Shown here one piece after another: positions 24,134 through 36,300 of a stretch of DNA of 64,000 nt (position 1 is the stretch's first letter; each line of letters starts with the position of its first letter). Below the pieces are notes generated by a model. It had not been told where the DNA came from and searched no databases. It worked only from the letters and a program-made list of their open reading frames with translations. A program made the translations under genes and the position numbers. The stretch lies in contig OY253652.1 in NCBI GenBank assembly GCA_958009055.1, positions 1,161,091 to 1,225,090 of the forward strand. Direction: 5' to 3'. Source of the DNA: Choricystis sp. odSpoLacu1. Its lineage: Eukaryota > Chlorophyta > Trebouxiophyceae.

Positions 24134-26365
24134 ATGCAGCCGGCGTTCATGCTCGGCCCCAATGGCTGGGTGGTGGCCAAGGGCGGCACGTCTGAAGATG
24201 AAGGTGAGGATGTGGCGTGGAAATGTGGGGGAAAGGGGACTCGCACGCGTCCCCACGGGGGGGGCGGGAGCCGCAAAACAACGCATGCACAGCTTAGCGT
24301 CCGTCCGGGCGCACGTGAGACCCAACTACACACGCCCCCACAGCCACCGCCCTGGCCGCCGCCCTGGCGTCCTCACACTACAGTGACATGTTGAACGACC
24401 GCGCCCGCGCCGCCGCCTACGCCGAGGCGCTCACCGCGTGCGTGCGCCCGGGCGCCCTGGTCCTGGACATCGGCACAGGCACAGGCTTGCTAGCCCTGCT
24501 CGCCGCACGAGCAGGCGCAGGCGCCGTGGTCGCGTGCGAGCAGTGGGCGCCTCTGGCGTCGTTAGCCAGGCGTGTCGTGGCCGCCAACGGGGCCAGCGAC
24601 GTCGTGTCAATCGTCAGCGCGCGGTCGGACGAACCGCCGACCGCGGCCGCGATGAAGCGGCTGGGCCGCCCCGCTGATGTGGTGGTGTCTGAAATTCTGG
24701 ACTCCGCCATGCTGGGCGAAGGCTGCCTGCCCACCATGGCCGCCGTGGCGCGCGGTGGCCTGCTGAGTCCGGATGGTGTCGCGATCCCTTCCGCCGCCCG
24801 TGTGTGTGCGTGCGTCGCCGCCTCCCCTACTCTGCGTGCCTGCTGGGCTGGTCCCTCCACCGCCCCTGGCGGCATCGCGGGCAACTGTGACCCCACCGTG
24901 CGCCCACTGCACACTGGCCCCCTGGCGGCAACAGGCGGTTTAACACCTTTAACACCGCCCGGCGTCATTGTGGAGATCGACCTCACCCGCCCCACCTCCA
25001 CACATGGAAATGCTATCACCTGGTTGACCCCCGCGACCATGGGTGGCCCCGCGGACGCGGTGATTGTGTGGTGGGAGGTGGGGTTGGCGCCGGGTGTCAC
25101 ACTGTCGACTGCCCCCCCTTGGACAGCCTCTGCCGACGCCAACCACCCGCCCCCCGCCTGGACCGACCACTGGAAACAGACGTGGGTTCCCGGGGTGGAC
25201 ACGTTGTACCTGGCCCCTGGGGACGCGGTGGCGCTGAGGGTCGAGTGGACGGCGACGGCAATCGCAGTGTCGATCGCCACGGTGCGTGACGGAGGCGGCG
25301 TCGCGTGCCCGGTGCCGCCTCCGCCTCCCGCGTCCTCTTATGGACCCACAGACTGGTTGTGGGGGGCGGCAAGTCCTGGCAATGCGGCTGCGTTGGCCGC
25401 AGCCGCCGCAACCGCGGCCGCCGTCGCCTCGGCGGGACGCACCGCCGTCGTCACCCTGGGCGATGGCCACCTGCCGGCCCTGGCAGCCGCCGCCGCCGGA
25501 GCAGATGTGCTGGCCATCCACGAATCCAGCGGCGCCGCGGAAGCGACGCGCCGCGTGGCGGCGCGCGTGCCTGCACTCTCGGGCAAAGTCGCGTCGACGG
25601 TTCTGTCCCTTGCGCTCGCACTGCCGCCTCCTGTCCCCGCCGCCGCCGTGCTGGCTGAACCACATTACTGTCGCGCGGAGACGGGGGCGCCCTGGGACGT
25701 GCTGGCCTGGTGGCGAGTGTTGGCCGATCTAAAAGCGGCGGGCGCAGTCGCAAAAAACGCGCTCGTGTCACCGCGGTCTGCGCGGCTGGTTGTTGTCGGC
25801 CTGCACGCCCCCGACCTGGCCGCCTCCCGAGGGCCCGTGGGCAGTGTCCAAGGCATTGACCTGAGTGTGTTGGACGCTTTAACAACGGACGCACCCGACA
25901 CCCTGCTCCCCGCGCACGCCGCGTGGCAGTGCGGCCGCACGCGCGACGCGACGACGCGGGCAGTCGTGTACGCTCTAGACTTTGGGGGCGCCCCCACCTC
26001 GGCCGCGGGGGAGGTGGTGTTGCTGCCTGTGACCGCCACCGGCAGCGAGCTGGGGTGGGCGGCCAGCGGGGTGAGCGCCAGCCCACCGTCCGTCAACGGC
26101 GGCAGCGTCCCCGGCACCCCCCCCCCCTCCTCCACCCTCCACCATCGTCCACGCGGTCGCCGCCTGGTTTGAGTACGACGCCGTGCCCGGCTTTGTGGCC
26201 GCCCGGGCGCCGTCCCCCGGCGGCGCGCCTGCCCCCGGCCCCCACGCGCTGCTGGCGCTGGGCTCGCCGGTGGACGCGGCAGTCGGCGGTCTGCGCGTGC
26301 GTGCGCGCCTGCGCTGGGGTGCCGACGGCCGCCCGCGCGGCGAGGTGTGCGTGGTCAGAGGGTGA
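24134..26365 (+). CDS. PRMT7: Protein arginine methyltransferase, PRMT7 type (one frame break)
   Basis: Transfers methyl groups from S-adenosylmethionine to arginine; PRMT7 enzymes make monomethyl-arginine and consist of two tandem methyltransferase modules. Exon 1 (24134-24203) encodes MQPAFMLGPNGWVVAKGG. The phase-1 junction leads into exon 2 at 24344 (TALAAALASSHYSDMLND), matching the family's N-terminal YxDMLND helix. Motif I is LVLDIGTGTGLLALLA and the double-E loop is SEILDSAMLGEG. A second, weaker module follows (TAVVTLGDGHLPALAAAA). The end of the frame breaks at an 11-C run (26117-26127). Removing one C continues into TIVHAVAAWFEYDAVPGF and on to VRG-stop at 26363-26365. Exon 1 has no ATG upstream of 24134 in frame; 24149 is an alternative start. 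Confidence 0.85.
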
Positions 26366-26455
26366 TGTCTTTCTTCTTCACTGTGCAAAATCTTTTCTTG
26401 TTTGTTGTCGCTGTGTTGAAAAACAACGCGCGATGTACACACGCTCTCACCTTTT

Positions 26456-28610
26456 TTACTCGGCCGACGCCTCCCCCTCCCCACCACCCCCACCACCACC
26501 CTGCCCCCCCTCCGGCCGCATCGCGGGGAACAGCAGCACCTCCTTGATGTTGTTGACGTCGGCCAGCAGCATCGTCATCCTGTCAATGCCCATGCCCCAC
26601 CCCCCGGTCGGGGGCAGCCCATACTCCAGCGCCGTCAAAAACGAGTCATCCACCGCCATCGCTTCGTCGTCGCCACCGGCCTTCGCGGCAGCCTGAGCCT
26701 CGAACAGGGACCTCTGCAGGGCGGGGTCGTTCAGCTCGGTGTAGGCGTTGCACACTTCGCGCGCGTTGACAAACAGTTCAAACCTCTCGGTCAGCCCCGG
26801 CTGGTCCCTGTGCCACTTGGCCAGCGGGCTCATGATCTGGGGGTGGTCGCAGATGAACCCCGGGCTGATGAGCTGCGACTCCAGGAACTCGCCCACCAGT
26901 TTGTCCAGCAGGCGGGCACAGGACCGGGGCGGCGCGCAGTCGACGCCGCGCGCGACGCACAGCTCGTCCAGCGCCACGCGCGCCGCCTCCGACTCAAACT
27001 CGCGGGGCAGCGCCACGCCCAACGCTTCCTCCAGTCCGGGGAGCATGGAGATGCGGCGCCAGGGGGGCGTGAAGTCGATGGTGACGGGGTCCGCGTCGGG
27101 GCCGTCGGCGTGGTACTGCACGACGTAGCCACCCGTGACCTTCATCACCAGCGACGACACCAGCTCTTCCGTCATGTCCATGAGGTCGTTGTAGTCGGCG
27201 TACGCTTGGTAGAATTCGCAGGTGGTGAACTCAGGGTTGTGCGTCAAGTCAATGGACTCGTTGCGAAACTGGCGCCCGATTTCGTACACGCGGTCGATCC
27301 CTCCCACCACCAACATCTTCAGGTACAGCTCGGGCGCCACCCGCATGTACAGCTTCATGCCGAGGTCGTTGTGCCAGGTTTCAAAGGGCTTGGCGGTGGC
27401 GCCGCCCGCGATGGGGTTCATCATCGGGGTCTCGACCTCCAGGAACCCGCGCGCGTCCAGGAAGGACCGCACGTGGCGAATGACGCCCGCCCTCACCTCG
27501 AACACGCGCCGCACCCGATCCGACGTCAGCAGGTCCAGGTAGCGTTGGCGGTAGCGCGTCTCGGGCTGGGTCAGGGGGCGGGCGGGGGGGGGCGCGCAGG
27601 CAGGGGGTGAGAAGGGTGATGTGCGTCGCGAAGAGGGACAGCTCCCCCCGCTTGGACGTGCCGGGGAAGCCGTCCACGCCGATCACATCGCCCCGCTTGA
27701 CGCCGTTGATGACGGCCGCAAACGCGGCAGCATCCCCGCCCGCCATGTGGCGTGGGTCGGCCATGACTTGCACCTTGCGCCCGTCGGAGCGCAGATCGAT
27801 AAACACGAGCTTGCCCTGCGCGCGCTTGGCGCCCACGCGCCCCGCCAGGGCGGCCCGCCCATCGGTCAGCTGGGTGCCGTCTTCGAGGGCCGCGTGCTCA
27901 GTCGCATACTCGGCCAGGGTGTGGGTCGTGTGAAACTTGTGGGGGTAGGGGTTGCGCCCCGCCGCACGCTCGGCCGACACAAAGCGCGTCCTGTTTTCGA
28001 AAAACAGGGTGGGGTCCAGGTCGGCCTCCTCGCCGCCCGCATCCAGGAGGGAGGGGGGGGGGGGGGGCGCCGTCGGCGGAGGGTTTGGGCTTGGGCGGGG
28101 CGGCGGCCTGTGTGTGTGAGGAGGGGAGGGGGTGGGGGGTCGGAGAGAAAGGGGGGTGCCCTGCAGTCTCTCACCTGCCCCCCGTCCGTCCTGTGTCAAT
28201 CAAACGTACCGCTTTCTCGGCCTTTTTCTTGGCCATCTCGACCGCTTTCAGGCGGCGCTTGTACTCGCTGCGTGTGTGTGTGTGGGGGGGGGGGGGGGGG
28301 GGGGGGAGGGAGAGGGACAAAGAGGAACGAAAAAAAAACGAAACAGCGGCGGCCGGCGCGCGGCTGGCCGGCGCCACGCGGGCGGGCGCAGCGGCTGGCG
28401 CCCCCATCGCGTCCACAGCAATGCAGAGTGACGCGTGCGCGGCGCCAGCAGGCAGGACGCGCGTAATTTGGGGAGCGGTCGGCTGCGATGCGCCCCGATT
28501 TCGCAATGACACGCCTCCTCTCTCTCTCACCTTTTGCTCATTTTTTGGCCCGTCTCGTCCACGAGGTCGTCCGACCACTTGTCGGGCAGCATGTAGCCGC
28601 CATCAGCCAT
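26456..28610 (-). CDS. KARS: Lysyl-tRNA synthetase, class II, cytosolic form (two frame breaks)
   Basis: Charges tRNA-Lys. Exon 1 (28531-28610) starts [20 protein letters not shown]. Exon 2 (28210-28267) is the basic helix [20 protein letters not shown]. Exon 3 runs from 28107 and contains the OB-fold ([20 protein letters not shown]) and the class II core: [11 protein letters not shown], motif 2 [20 protein letters not shown] and motif 3 [14 protein letters not shown]. The N-terminal basic extension is typical of eukaryotic enzymes, and no transit peptide is present. Exon 3 needs two corrections, one base each: at the 15-base run 28053-28067, joining [13 protein letters not shown] to [12 protein letters not shown], and at the 9-base run 27584-27592 (or the adjacent five-base run), joining TLLTPCL to the [11 protein letters not shown] segment. 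Divergent from the ERdj3 gene with 222 bases between starts. Confidence 0.92.
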
Positions 28611-28832
28611 GGTGTGGAAGAGGGAGGGAGGGTGGGGAGAGGGCAGAAAAGAGAGACCGGGGCGTCGCGAAACACAGTCGATTCAAAAACTGTGGGCCGC
28701 ATCAGCCGAGTTTTTTTCTTCGTATCGATTCGGCAATCCGCTGTGTGCGCCTGGCGTGCCCGTCCATTCAAACCTCAGCACGCTGCCTCCTCTTCTCCGC
28801 CTGCTGTTCGCAGAATCAATACACAGCTTCCA

Positions 28833-30276
28833 ATGCTGCGCCGCCGCGCGGCGGTCGCTGCAGCGCTGTGCGCGGTGCTGCTGGCCACGGCCTCGGTCGC
28901 GGGGGCAGCCGCCCGGTGAGTGTGGGAGTGTGTTGAGGAAGAAGGAAGGAGATTGCATGGATGGTTTATTCGGTGGTCGGTGGAGACGCCCGAATCTTCC
29001 TGACCGACCCCATTCCCGCCCGATCGCTCCCTCCCCAGCAAAAGCTATTACGACATTCTGCAGGTGTCCCGCAGCGCCAGCGACGCCCAGATCAAGCGCG
29101 CCTACCGCAAGCTGGCCCTGCAGTTTCACCCGGTCAGTTGTGTGGGGGGGGAGGAGGGAGGGGAGGTGGGGAAGGAGGCAGCACCGCGCGATCGAAAAGC
29201 ATTGACCCCCCAGCACCATCATCCACCACCCCACAGGACAAAGTCACCGGCACGCCCTCCGAGAAGGAGGCCGCCGCCACCAAGTTCGCCGACATCAATG
29301 TTGCCTATGAAACGCTGAGCAATGAGGAGACGCGCAACATTTACGACCGGTTTGGCGAGGAGGGCCTCAAACAGCACCTCGGCCGGCAGGCTGGTGGCGG
29401 CGGCGGTGGCGGCCCGGGCGACATCTTTTCGCAGTGAGTGATGGCGAGGGGACTGTTGTGTGAGAGAGAGAGAGAGAGGGTGTGTCGCTCGCGTTTCACC
29501 CAAACACTCACCCACACCACCCACCACCCTCCCCCTCCCCATCAGCCTCTTTGGCGGCGCCTTTGGCGGTGGCTTCGGCGGCTTTGGCGGCGATGGCGCC
29601 CCCCCCCCCCACCCCCCGCGGCCATGATGTGCGCGTGGATCTCGACGTCACCCTCGCCGACGTTTTCACTGGAGCGACGTTCACAGTCGTCCGTGACAAA
29701 GGCGTCCTCACCCCCGCCCCTGGCAAACGCAAGTGCAACTGCCGGGCACACGTGCGCACCCGCCAGATCGGCCCCGGCATGTACCAACAGTTCACGGAGG
29801 AGGTGTGCGAAGAGTGCGACGCGGTCAAGCTGGTGCGCGAGAAAACAAAGCTCGCCGTCACCCTGGACCCGGGCGCCCCTCCGAACACTGAAATCAAGTT
29901 CTTTGAGGAGGGCGAACCCCACGTGGATTGCGACCCCGGGGACCTGGTGTTCATTGTGAAGGCGAGGCCGCACCCGAGGTTTGAGCGGGTGGGCGACGAC
30001 CTGCGCCTGAATGCGACCATTCCCCTCGCTGACGCTCTCGTGGGCTTCGACACCTCCATCATCCACCTGGACGGCCGCAAAGTGGCGCTGGAGGCGACCG
30101 GGGTGACGCGCCCCGGGGCGACGCTGGTGTTGGCGGGGCAAGGGATGCCGCGCTCCGGGGGCGGGGCGGGCGACCTGCTGGTCACCTTCACCATCGACTT
30201 TCCTGGAAAGCTGAGCGAGAAGCAGAAGAAGGCGGTGCGCGACAACTTCAAGGCGGGGGTCAAGGACGAGTTGTAG
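28833..30276 (+). CDS. DNAJB11: ER-lumenal DnaJ co-chaperone, ERdj3/DNAJB11 type, with KDEL (one frame break)
   Basis: Hsp40 partner of BiP in the ER. Four exons: 28833-28915, 29039-29132, 29237-29433 and from 29546. Exon 1 is a signal peptide ([20 protein letters not shown]). The J domain follows, with [20 protein letters not shown] and the HPD motif formed across the exon 2/3 junction. A Gly/Phe-rich region ([15 protein letters not shown]) leads into the substrate domain. [17 protein letters not shown] starts it, with four cysteines (CNCRAHVRT...VCEECD) as in ERdj3, then [15 protein letters not shown] and [13 protein letters not shown]. The protein ends in KDEL. A 12-C run at 29599-29610 breaks the frame just after the Gly/Phe region; removing one C restores it. 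UGGT in the same window ends in HDEL, so both retention signals are used. Confidence 0.93.
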
Positions 30277-30659
30277 AAGAGAGATGAGAGAGAGTGTGTG
30301 TGATATGCTGCAGCGTTTTTTTCTTTGTTACCCACACACGAAAACCATTTTCTTATCAACCGCCTTTTTTGTTTTCTTCGTTTTACAAACACGCTTTTGT
30401 TGTGGTGGGTGGTTTTGGTGGGGGCCTCTCTCTCTCTCTCTCTCTCTCCATCGGGGGGGGGGGGGGGGGGGATTCGCTCGTTTGGGTGAAAAAAGGGGGT
30501 GTTGACGTGGGGCTCAGGCCTCAACGTCAGGGGGGGTCGAAAATAGTCTCACTTTTTCCCTCGACACACACACATCAACAAAAGAAGACGTTGATGGTTA
30601 GGTAGAAAAGGGGGTGGGGTAAACTCACACACACACGTCGCCCAACAAACCCAACCCTC
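30277..30659. other. Convergent intergenic gap with simple repeats
   Basis: This gap separates the stops of the ERdj3 gene and the carrier gene. It contains T-rich stretches, a CT dinucleotide run near 30427-30448 followed immediately by a G run of about 19 bases (30452-30470), and a CA tract near 30565. Both flanking 3' UTRs presumably lie here. No open frame or RNA gene is recognised. Confidence 0.6.
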
Positions 30660-31788
30660 TCAAGCCACCACCACGCGACGCCGTGCCGCCGACACGCGCA
30701 CCGGCCCGCCCGCGTTGACCCGCTCCGCGCGCGCGGCCGCCGCCCGCGCCTTGCGCACCGCCAGCGCGGACCGCAGGCTGGAGAAGAAGGCGAAGAAGAC
30801 GGCCGAGTTGAGGCCGTTGGACAGGGCGCGCGGGCCGACGCCGGCAAACAGGGCGCGCGGGCCGCCCGCCGCAAGCGCGGTCGCGCACGCGGCGCGCATC
30901 GAGGGGCGTGCCGCGGCAGCACACATCATGTTGGTTTTGACCACGTCCAGTGGGGTCGTGGCGGCAGCGGCCACCGCACCTGCGGCGGCGCCCATGGCCA
31001 GTTCCTCGGCGACGGAGGCTTTGTGGCCGCCGACCAGGGCGGCGTGCGCCGCGCGCAGCGATTCATAGGTCGCAAACTTGAACGCCATGTCGGGCACATC
31101 CTCCAGCAGCGTGGGCACATACCCCGTGTACAGCCCCCCCACACCCGCCGCCGCCACGATGCGGGCGGCGGCGGTGGGGGCGGACGGGTAGACGCCCGCC
31201 TGGACGGAGCGGATGCAGACGGCGAGCGGGACTTTGACGACCGAGCCACCCAGCGCGCCCGCCGCGCCCGCCACAAACGCGATCGCCCCCGGCCCCAGGT
31301 CCGTCGTCGCCGCCAGGCAGTTGCACGCCGCGCCATAGAACGCAAAGTAGGTGCCGATGTAGACGCCGGCCCCCGCGGCCGCGCCGCCGACGCCGGCGTA
31401 GAGGCCGGCGAGGCGGGCGAGCGCGGCGCGCGGCGGCGCGGACGACGCCGCCGCGGCGGCAGCCGCCGACCCGCCCACGCCGCACGCCTGCATCCTCACT
31501 TTCAGCGTGTCCAGCGGGTGCACCGTGGACTGGGAGGCGGCGCGCGCGACGGCGCCCGCGAGGACGTCGGACGCGGGCTTGAGCTCGACTTGAGCGCGCG
31601 CGGGGGGGGGCGGGCGCCGATGTGACTGAGGCAAAGCGCCCACGCCCCGCGCGGCGGCGGGGGACGGAGGCGGGGCGAGCCAGGTCAAAGTGGGGGGTCA
31701 ACGGCAGCAGGCCCGCCTCGGTGGAGGCGGGCGGCAGGCAGAAGGCCGGCTTGACGGTGATGGTGGCAGCGGTGTTGGACGGCGCCAT
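30660..31788 (-). CDS. Mitochondrial carrier family protein (one frame break)
   Basis: A six-helix solute carrier made of three repeats. The first and third repeats carry the family signature (PLDTLKVR and PLDVVKTN). In the second repeat the equivalent segment is VPLAVCIRS, which lacks the acidic residue of Px(D/E)xx(K/R). Further family features are GLYTGYVPTLLEDVPDMAFK and GPRALSNGLNSAVFFAFFS. The N-terminus (MAPSNTAATITVKPAF onward, about 60 residues, rich in Arg, Ser and Pro) looks like an organelle leader. It is joined to the carrier core at a 9-base run (31602-31610), where one base must be removed. Substrate cannot be told; the general form is closest to the S-adenosylmethionine and related orphan carriers. 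It lies 166 bases downstream of the small membrane protein on the same strand. Confidence 0.85.
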
Positions 31789-31954
31789 GTTTGTTTTCGT
31801 TGTTTCTGGGTTTGATCAAAGAGAGGCGTAGCTCTTGGGGACGGAGATTAGGGGGACGCACACACACAGAGACACGAGGGACTACCGACTGCCAGACGCT
31901 AAAAACTGGGGGGATCGAGCGCGAACGAACGAACGAAAGAAAACGCTTTCTGCT

Positions 31955-33096
31955 TCACGCGACGACACCAGCTGCGTCGGACAGCGCCTTGACCCCGGTG
32001 TAGGGTGCGGGCACTCCTTTCAGCACGGGCAGGAAGGCGAGCGCGAGGGCGGGGCGCGGGCTGGTGGTGACCGCGAGCGACGGCGCGCGGTCGAGCGCGG
32101 CGCGCGCGAGCGCGCGGAGCGCGGACCGGTGCTCCTGGGCGGGCGGTTGGCCGCCGCGCAGGTCGAGCGAGCCGGGCAGAGACTGGGAGGCTTGCAGGGG
32201 GGCGGTCGCGTGCTTGAGCGATTCCTGTGTGCGTGGTGTGGAGGGGGGTGCGAGGTGAGTGGTGGCGTGTCCCGACGTCGGGGCGGTTGCGAGGGCATTG
32301 CGTTTCGGGCGCCCCCCCACCCACGCCGCCCCACCAGCCGACTCTGTCCGGCTCTGTCCACGCTTGCCCCACGGCTCGATCGCACGGTGCACCAGCGAGC
32401 GTGCGTGGGTGGGGAGGGGAGGCCAGCAAAGCAGCAGACCCACCAGGGCAACCAACACACACACACACGCGACGCGCGCCGACCGACCAAAAAAACGGCG
32501 GGGACGCGTCGGCATGCGCCCACCACGCCCCGGGTGCCCGATCCCGCCCCCTGGTTGGAGGGCCACAGCAGTTAGGGCTGATGTGGTGCGGCGACCACGG
32601 GACGGGAGGCCACAGACGCACGCTGGCAGGCGGCAAGCGCGCCAACGGCTCTCCAGGCCAGGTGCCCGTCTGCCGCCTCGCTCGACGCCGGAAGCGTCGA
32701 TGGGGGCGGTCGGCGTCGTCCTTTGCTCCCGCCCCACTCTTCCCCACCACTCACCGTTTCCCGGGCCAAGTAGCCGACGTCCTCCGACCGAGCAGCAACA
32801 CCCACACTCGAAGAAAGGACGGCAGTCGTCCACAGGAGAACCTGGGGGGGGGGGGGGGGGGGAGAGGGAGGCGTCGAGTTTTTTGCATTCGGCGTCGTTT
32901 TCGCGCGCGCGGCGGCGCGCTGCCCCCGCCCCGCCCGCCTCCGTGGCCGCAGCTCCGCCTCCCCGCACTCGGTCCAGGGCAAGGTGTTCGCCTTGCCTCC
33001 CCTCCCACTCACTCCACCCACCTCGAGGTAGCACAGAAGGAGGAGTGGGTAGGACAGGCGGAACGTGTGTTTGCTGTTCTTGGCGCGGGCAAACAT
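31955..33096 (-). CDS. Small membrane-anchored protein of unknown function
   Basis: Three exons give 143 residues: 33022-33096 (25 codons), 32755-32841 (29 codons) and 31955-32224. All junctions are phase 0 with good splice sites (GTGGGT and GTGAGT donors; a long C-run acceptor before exon 2). The first two exons together make one hydrophobic segment, FRLSYPLLLLCYLE joined to VLLWTTAVLSSSVGVAA, preceded by a basic MFARAKNSKHT. The C-terminal exon is polar and helical, then hydrophobic again near ALALAFLPVLKGVPA. No family is recognised. The 530-base intron 2 is large for this genome and may hide a further exon. The fact that splicing creates one continuous hydrophobic helix from two frames supports the model. 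Confidence 0.55.
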
Positions 33097-33376
33097 GCAA
33101 CGCGCGGGGTGGGTGGGGGGCGGACCACGTGTGTGGCCGGGCGTGGGAGGTTGTGGGAAGGGGGCTCGCGAGGGGGCGAGGGAGGGAGAGGGCAGCGGGA
33201 GGGGCGCGAAGAGAGGAAGGCGGCAGGTTTTTTTGCGAGAGTGAGGCAGCTGCCCGACGCTCGTGCTCCTTGCCTCTCGTCCTCCCCGCGTTCCGTCCCC
33301 GCGCGTGTGTGTGTGCTTTCCCACTCTCCCGTGCTCTCACTCTCACTCTTTACACAACACCCGCCCCTTCCCTCCT

Positions 33377-36300
33377 TCACTTGCGCTTGCGCCGCTTTTT
33401 AGACGCGTAATCAGAATCGTCGTCATCGCCGCCATCCCCCAGCGACGGCGTCCCACTCCCACTAGGCAGCGGCGTCAAGTCGCGCCGGGTGCGGCGCCGC
33501 CCCGCGGCCGCGTCATCGTGAGCCTGCAGGGCGCGGGCCAGCTCTTCGTCGGTGGGTTTGGGGGGAGGCGCCGCGCTGCTGCCACCACCGCTCTTGGGCG
33601 GGCGCCCCCCCCCCGCCCTGCCCCGGCTGGCGCCACGACACGCCGCCATCGCCGGCGGCGGCGACACCATACAGCCCCACCACGCCCTTGCCCTTGAACG
33701 GGAAGTCGGTGTCGGGGCCGGTGAAGTCGGCGTCGCGCTGCATCGAGGCCGGGCGGATGGCGCGAGCCAGCGCGCCCGCGCGTGAAAACACGGGGGCCAA
33801 CGTCCCCGCCGACGCGGGCGGGGGCGCGGGCGCCGCCCACAGGCGCCACCAGGGTTTGTAGCGGGCCACAGTGATGGTGGCTTCGGCAGCGACGAGGCAG
33901 GCCAGCAGGTCGGAGGGGGTGGTGGCGGTGCGGGCGGCAGAGCGCGCGGCAGCCAGCGCGCGGGGCGCCCAGTCGCCTTCGATCAGGGCGTCACCCGGAA
34001 TGGCGTCCAGGGCGGCCGTCACAGCGCCACGCGCAGCCTCCAAATCGGCGGCCGCGTCGCGGGGGGCCATGGAGCGGCCGCGCGCGGCGCCCAGCGCGGC
34101 GCGCGCGTCGCCGCCGACGACGCGCAGCAGCCCCCGCAGCGCCAGGCGCAGCTTGTGCTCGCGCACGCCGCGTGGGTTGAGGGCGTCCATGAGTTCCCGC
34201 ACATCATCGCCGTGGGGCAGCCATAGCCAGTGGGGGGGAGGAGCGCCGGGCGCGTCGGTGACGCGCGCACCGCCGTCGCCCCCACCACCCGCCACCTCCA
34301 CAAACACGCCGCCGTCGGGGGCGGGGTCGTCGGCATCGGAGGGAGGGAGGGCCCAATAGCGCCGCCACGCGCGGTCTGTGCCCAGGGGCTCGCGGCGGCC
34401 GCCGCCACGGGCGAGGTCGGCGGCTGCGGCTGCCGCGCGCGCGTCGGGCGACGCGCGTGGGGCGTGCGTGCCGCGCGTGCCGTGCCCCGCTCCCGGCGGC
34501 GGCGTCCCCCCCACCGATCCACCCGCCTTCTTGGCGTCCGCCAACTCTTTGCGGGCGGCCTTCTTGCGGGCGTCGTCGTCGGCCAGGGCTTCCCGCGCAT
34601 TGACGCCCGTGCTGAACAGCGACGCGACCGCGCGCGCGACCGCCACCCGCCCCGCCGCCCCCAGGTCGCCATACTCGGTGCACGCCAGGTGGGCGGCGGC
34701 CTCCGTGAATTCGTCGGCCTGGGAGCGCAGGCGGGCGGCGTCTCTGGCGTAGGCGCCGGATCCGCGGGGAGCGGACGGGGGGGGGGGGGGCGGCAGCACC
34801 ACCATCACCACCGCCCTTGCCCACCGCGACACAGGCGTCACAGTACCATTCACCCGCAGGCACGTCGTCCAGCGGGGGGTCGGCACAGTAGGTGTGGCGC
34901 CAGGCGTTGCACCCATCACAAGCCAGCATGCGGTCTCCATCCCCCACGTCCCAGCACCCGGTGCAGCCGTCGGGGGCGGGTTCGTAGGGGCGGGCCGGGT
35001 CGGCCACGCAGGCCGCCACCGCGGGCGGGGGGTGGGGGGTGTGGGGGCCCGCGCCGTCGGCGCCGGCTGCGAGGGCAGTGCACGGCACAGCAGTCGGGCC
35101 ACCCGCACCCGCCGCCTGCAAAGCAGCCTGCACGCTCCTCTCCACCACGGCGCACACGTCGTTGACTTTGAGGGCGCGCAGGCGGTCCACAAACTCGGAG
35201 CCGTGGCGCCGCGTGGCGGCGGCACGGTACGATTGGACGACAGCCAACAGGTCTGCCCCGCACTGGGCCACACCACCCCCCAAAGGACCAGTGTACACGC
35301 CCGCATCGATGCGGGCGGACACGGTGCGCAGGTCAGCGATGCCGCCGACTTTGATGGCGGCGGCGACGGTGGCGCCATCGATCATCAGGGAGTACCCACC
35401 CGACCGCCCGCCCCACGCCACGTCCTTGGCGCCGGTGGACCACAGGGCGTCGGTCAGCATTTTGCGGCACGCGGTTTTGATGGTGGCGGGGGAGTCAGTG
35501 TGAGCAGGGGTCGCACTGGCCAGTGCCGCAACCCTCTCCCCTGCCGCCGCCAGCGCGGCAGCCCCCTGCCTCGCCACCAGCGCGGCGGGCGCGTTCTTGG
35601 CCAGCTGGGTGGGCAGCGTGGGCAGGGCGGTGCCTGGGTCGACGGCGCCCACGCCCGCGGTGGCGTATTGTAAAGCAGCGTTGGCCGAGGCAGCGGCCAG
35701 AGGGGACGCGCCAATGTGCGGCCCCAACAACCCGTCCCCCCCACCACACGCATACCCGGCCGCCACCAGGCGTGCGTTGGCGGCCAGCAGGAACAGCCTG
35801 CGTGCCAGGTCGGGCCACGTGCGGCGGGTGATGGGGGGAAAGGCGTGCAGCATCTCACGCTTGCGCACGTCGGAGCAGGCGGTTCCAGCCATGTCCAGCC
35901 CTGAATCAAAGATCTCGGACGTGATGGCGCGCAGCATGAGGGCTTGCACACGCTGGGCAGCGCCAAAGCCGACGCCACCGGAGAGGGAGGCCCCGATGTC
36001 GGCCAGGGAGGGGGGCGGGTGGGGCAGGTCCAGGACGTCGGCAAAGCGGCACGCGGCTTGCCACAGTTCGAGGGCGCCACCCGCGAGGGCGGGGGCCAGG
36101 GCGCCGTCCCCGATGGGCACAGGGCTTGGCAATGAGGCCACAGAATCGCCACCAGGCAGGTCGGTGTCTTCAACCGGCGGCCCAGCCGACGCGGCGGGCG
36201 GGCGGGGCAGGCGCGGCGCAGTCGCGCGCGGTGCGCCGCCCTTTGCCCGCGCCCCCGACCGGCTGCGCGCAGCGTCCACGTCGCGGGCCACCGTGTCCAC

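Noticed and set aside
32227..33410. Two overlapping plus-strand frames of nearly 400 codons
   Set aside because: They cross introns and simple repeats of the minus-strand small membrane protein gene and contain Thr-His repeats from CA tracts.
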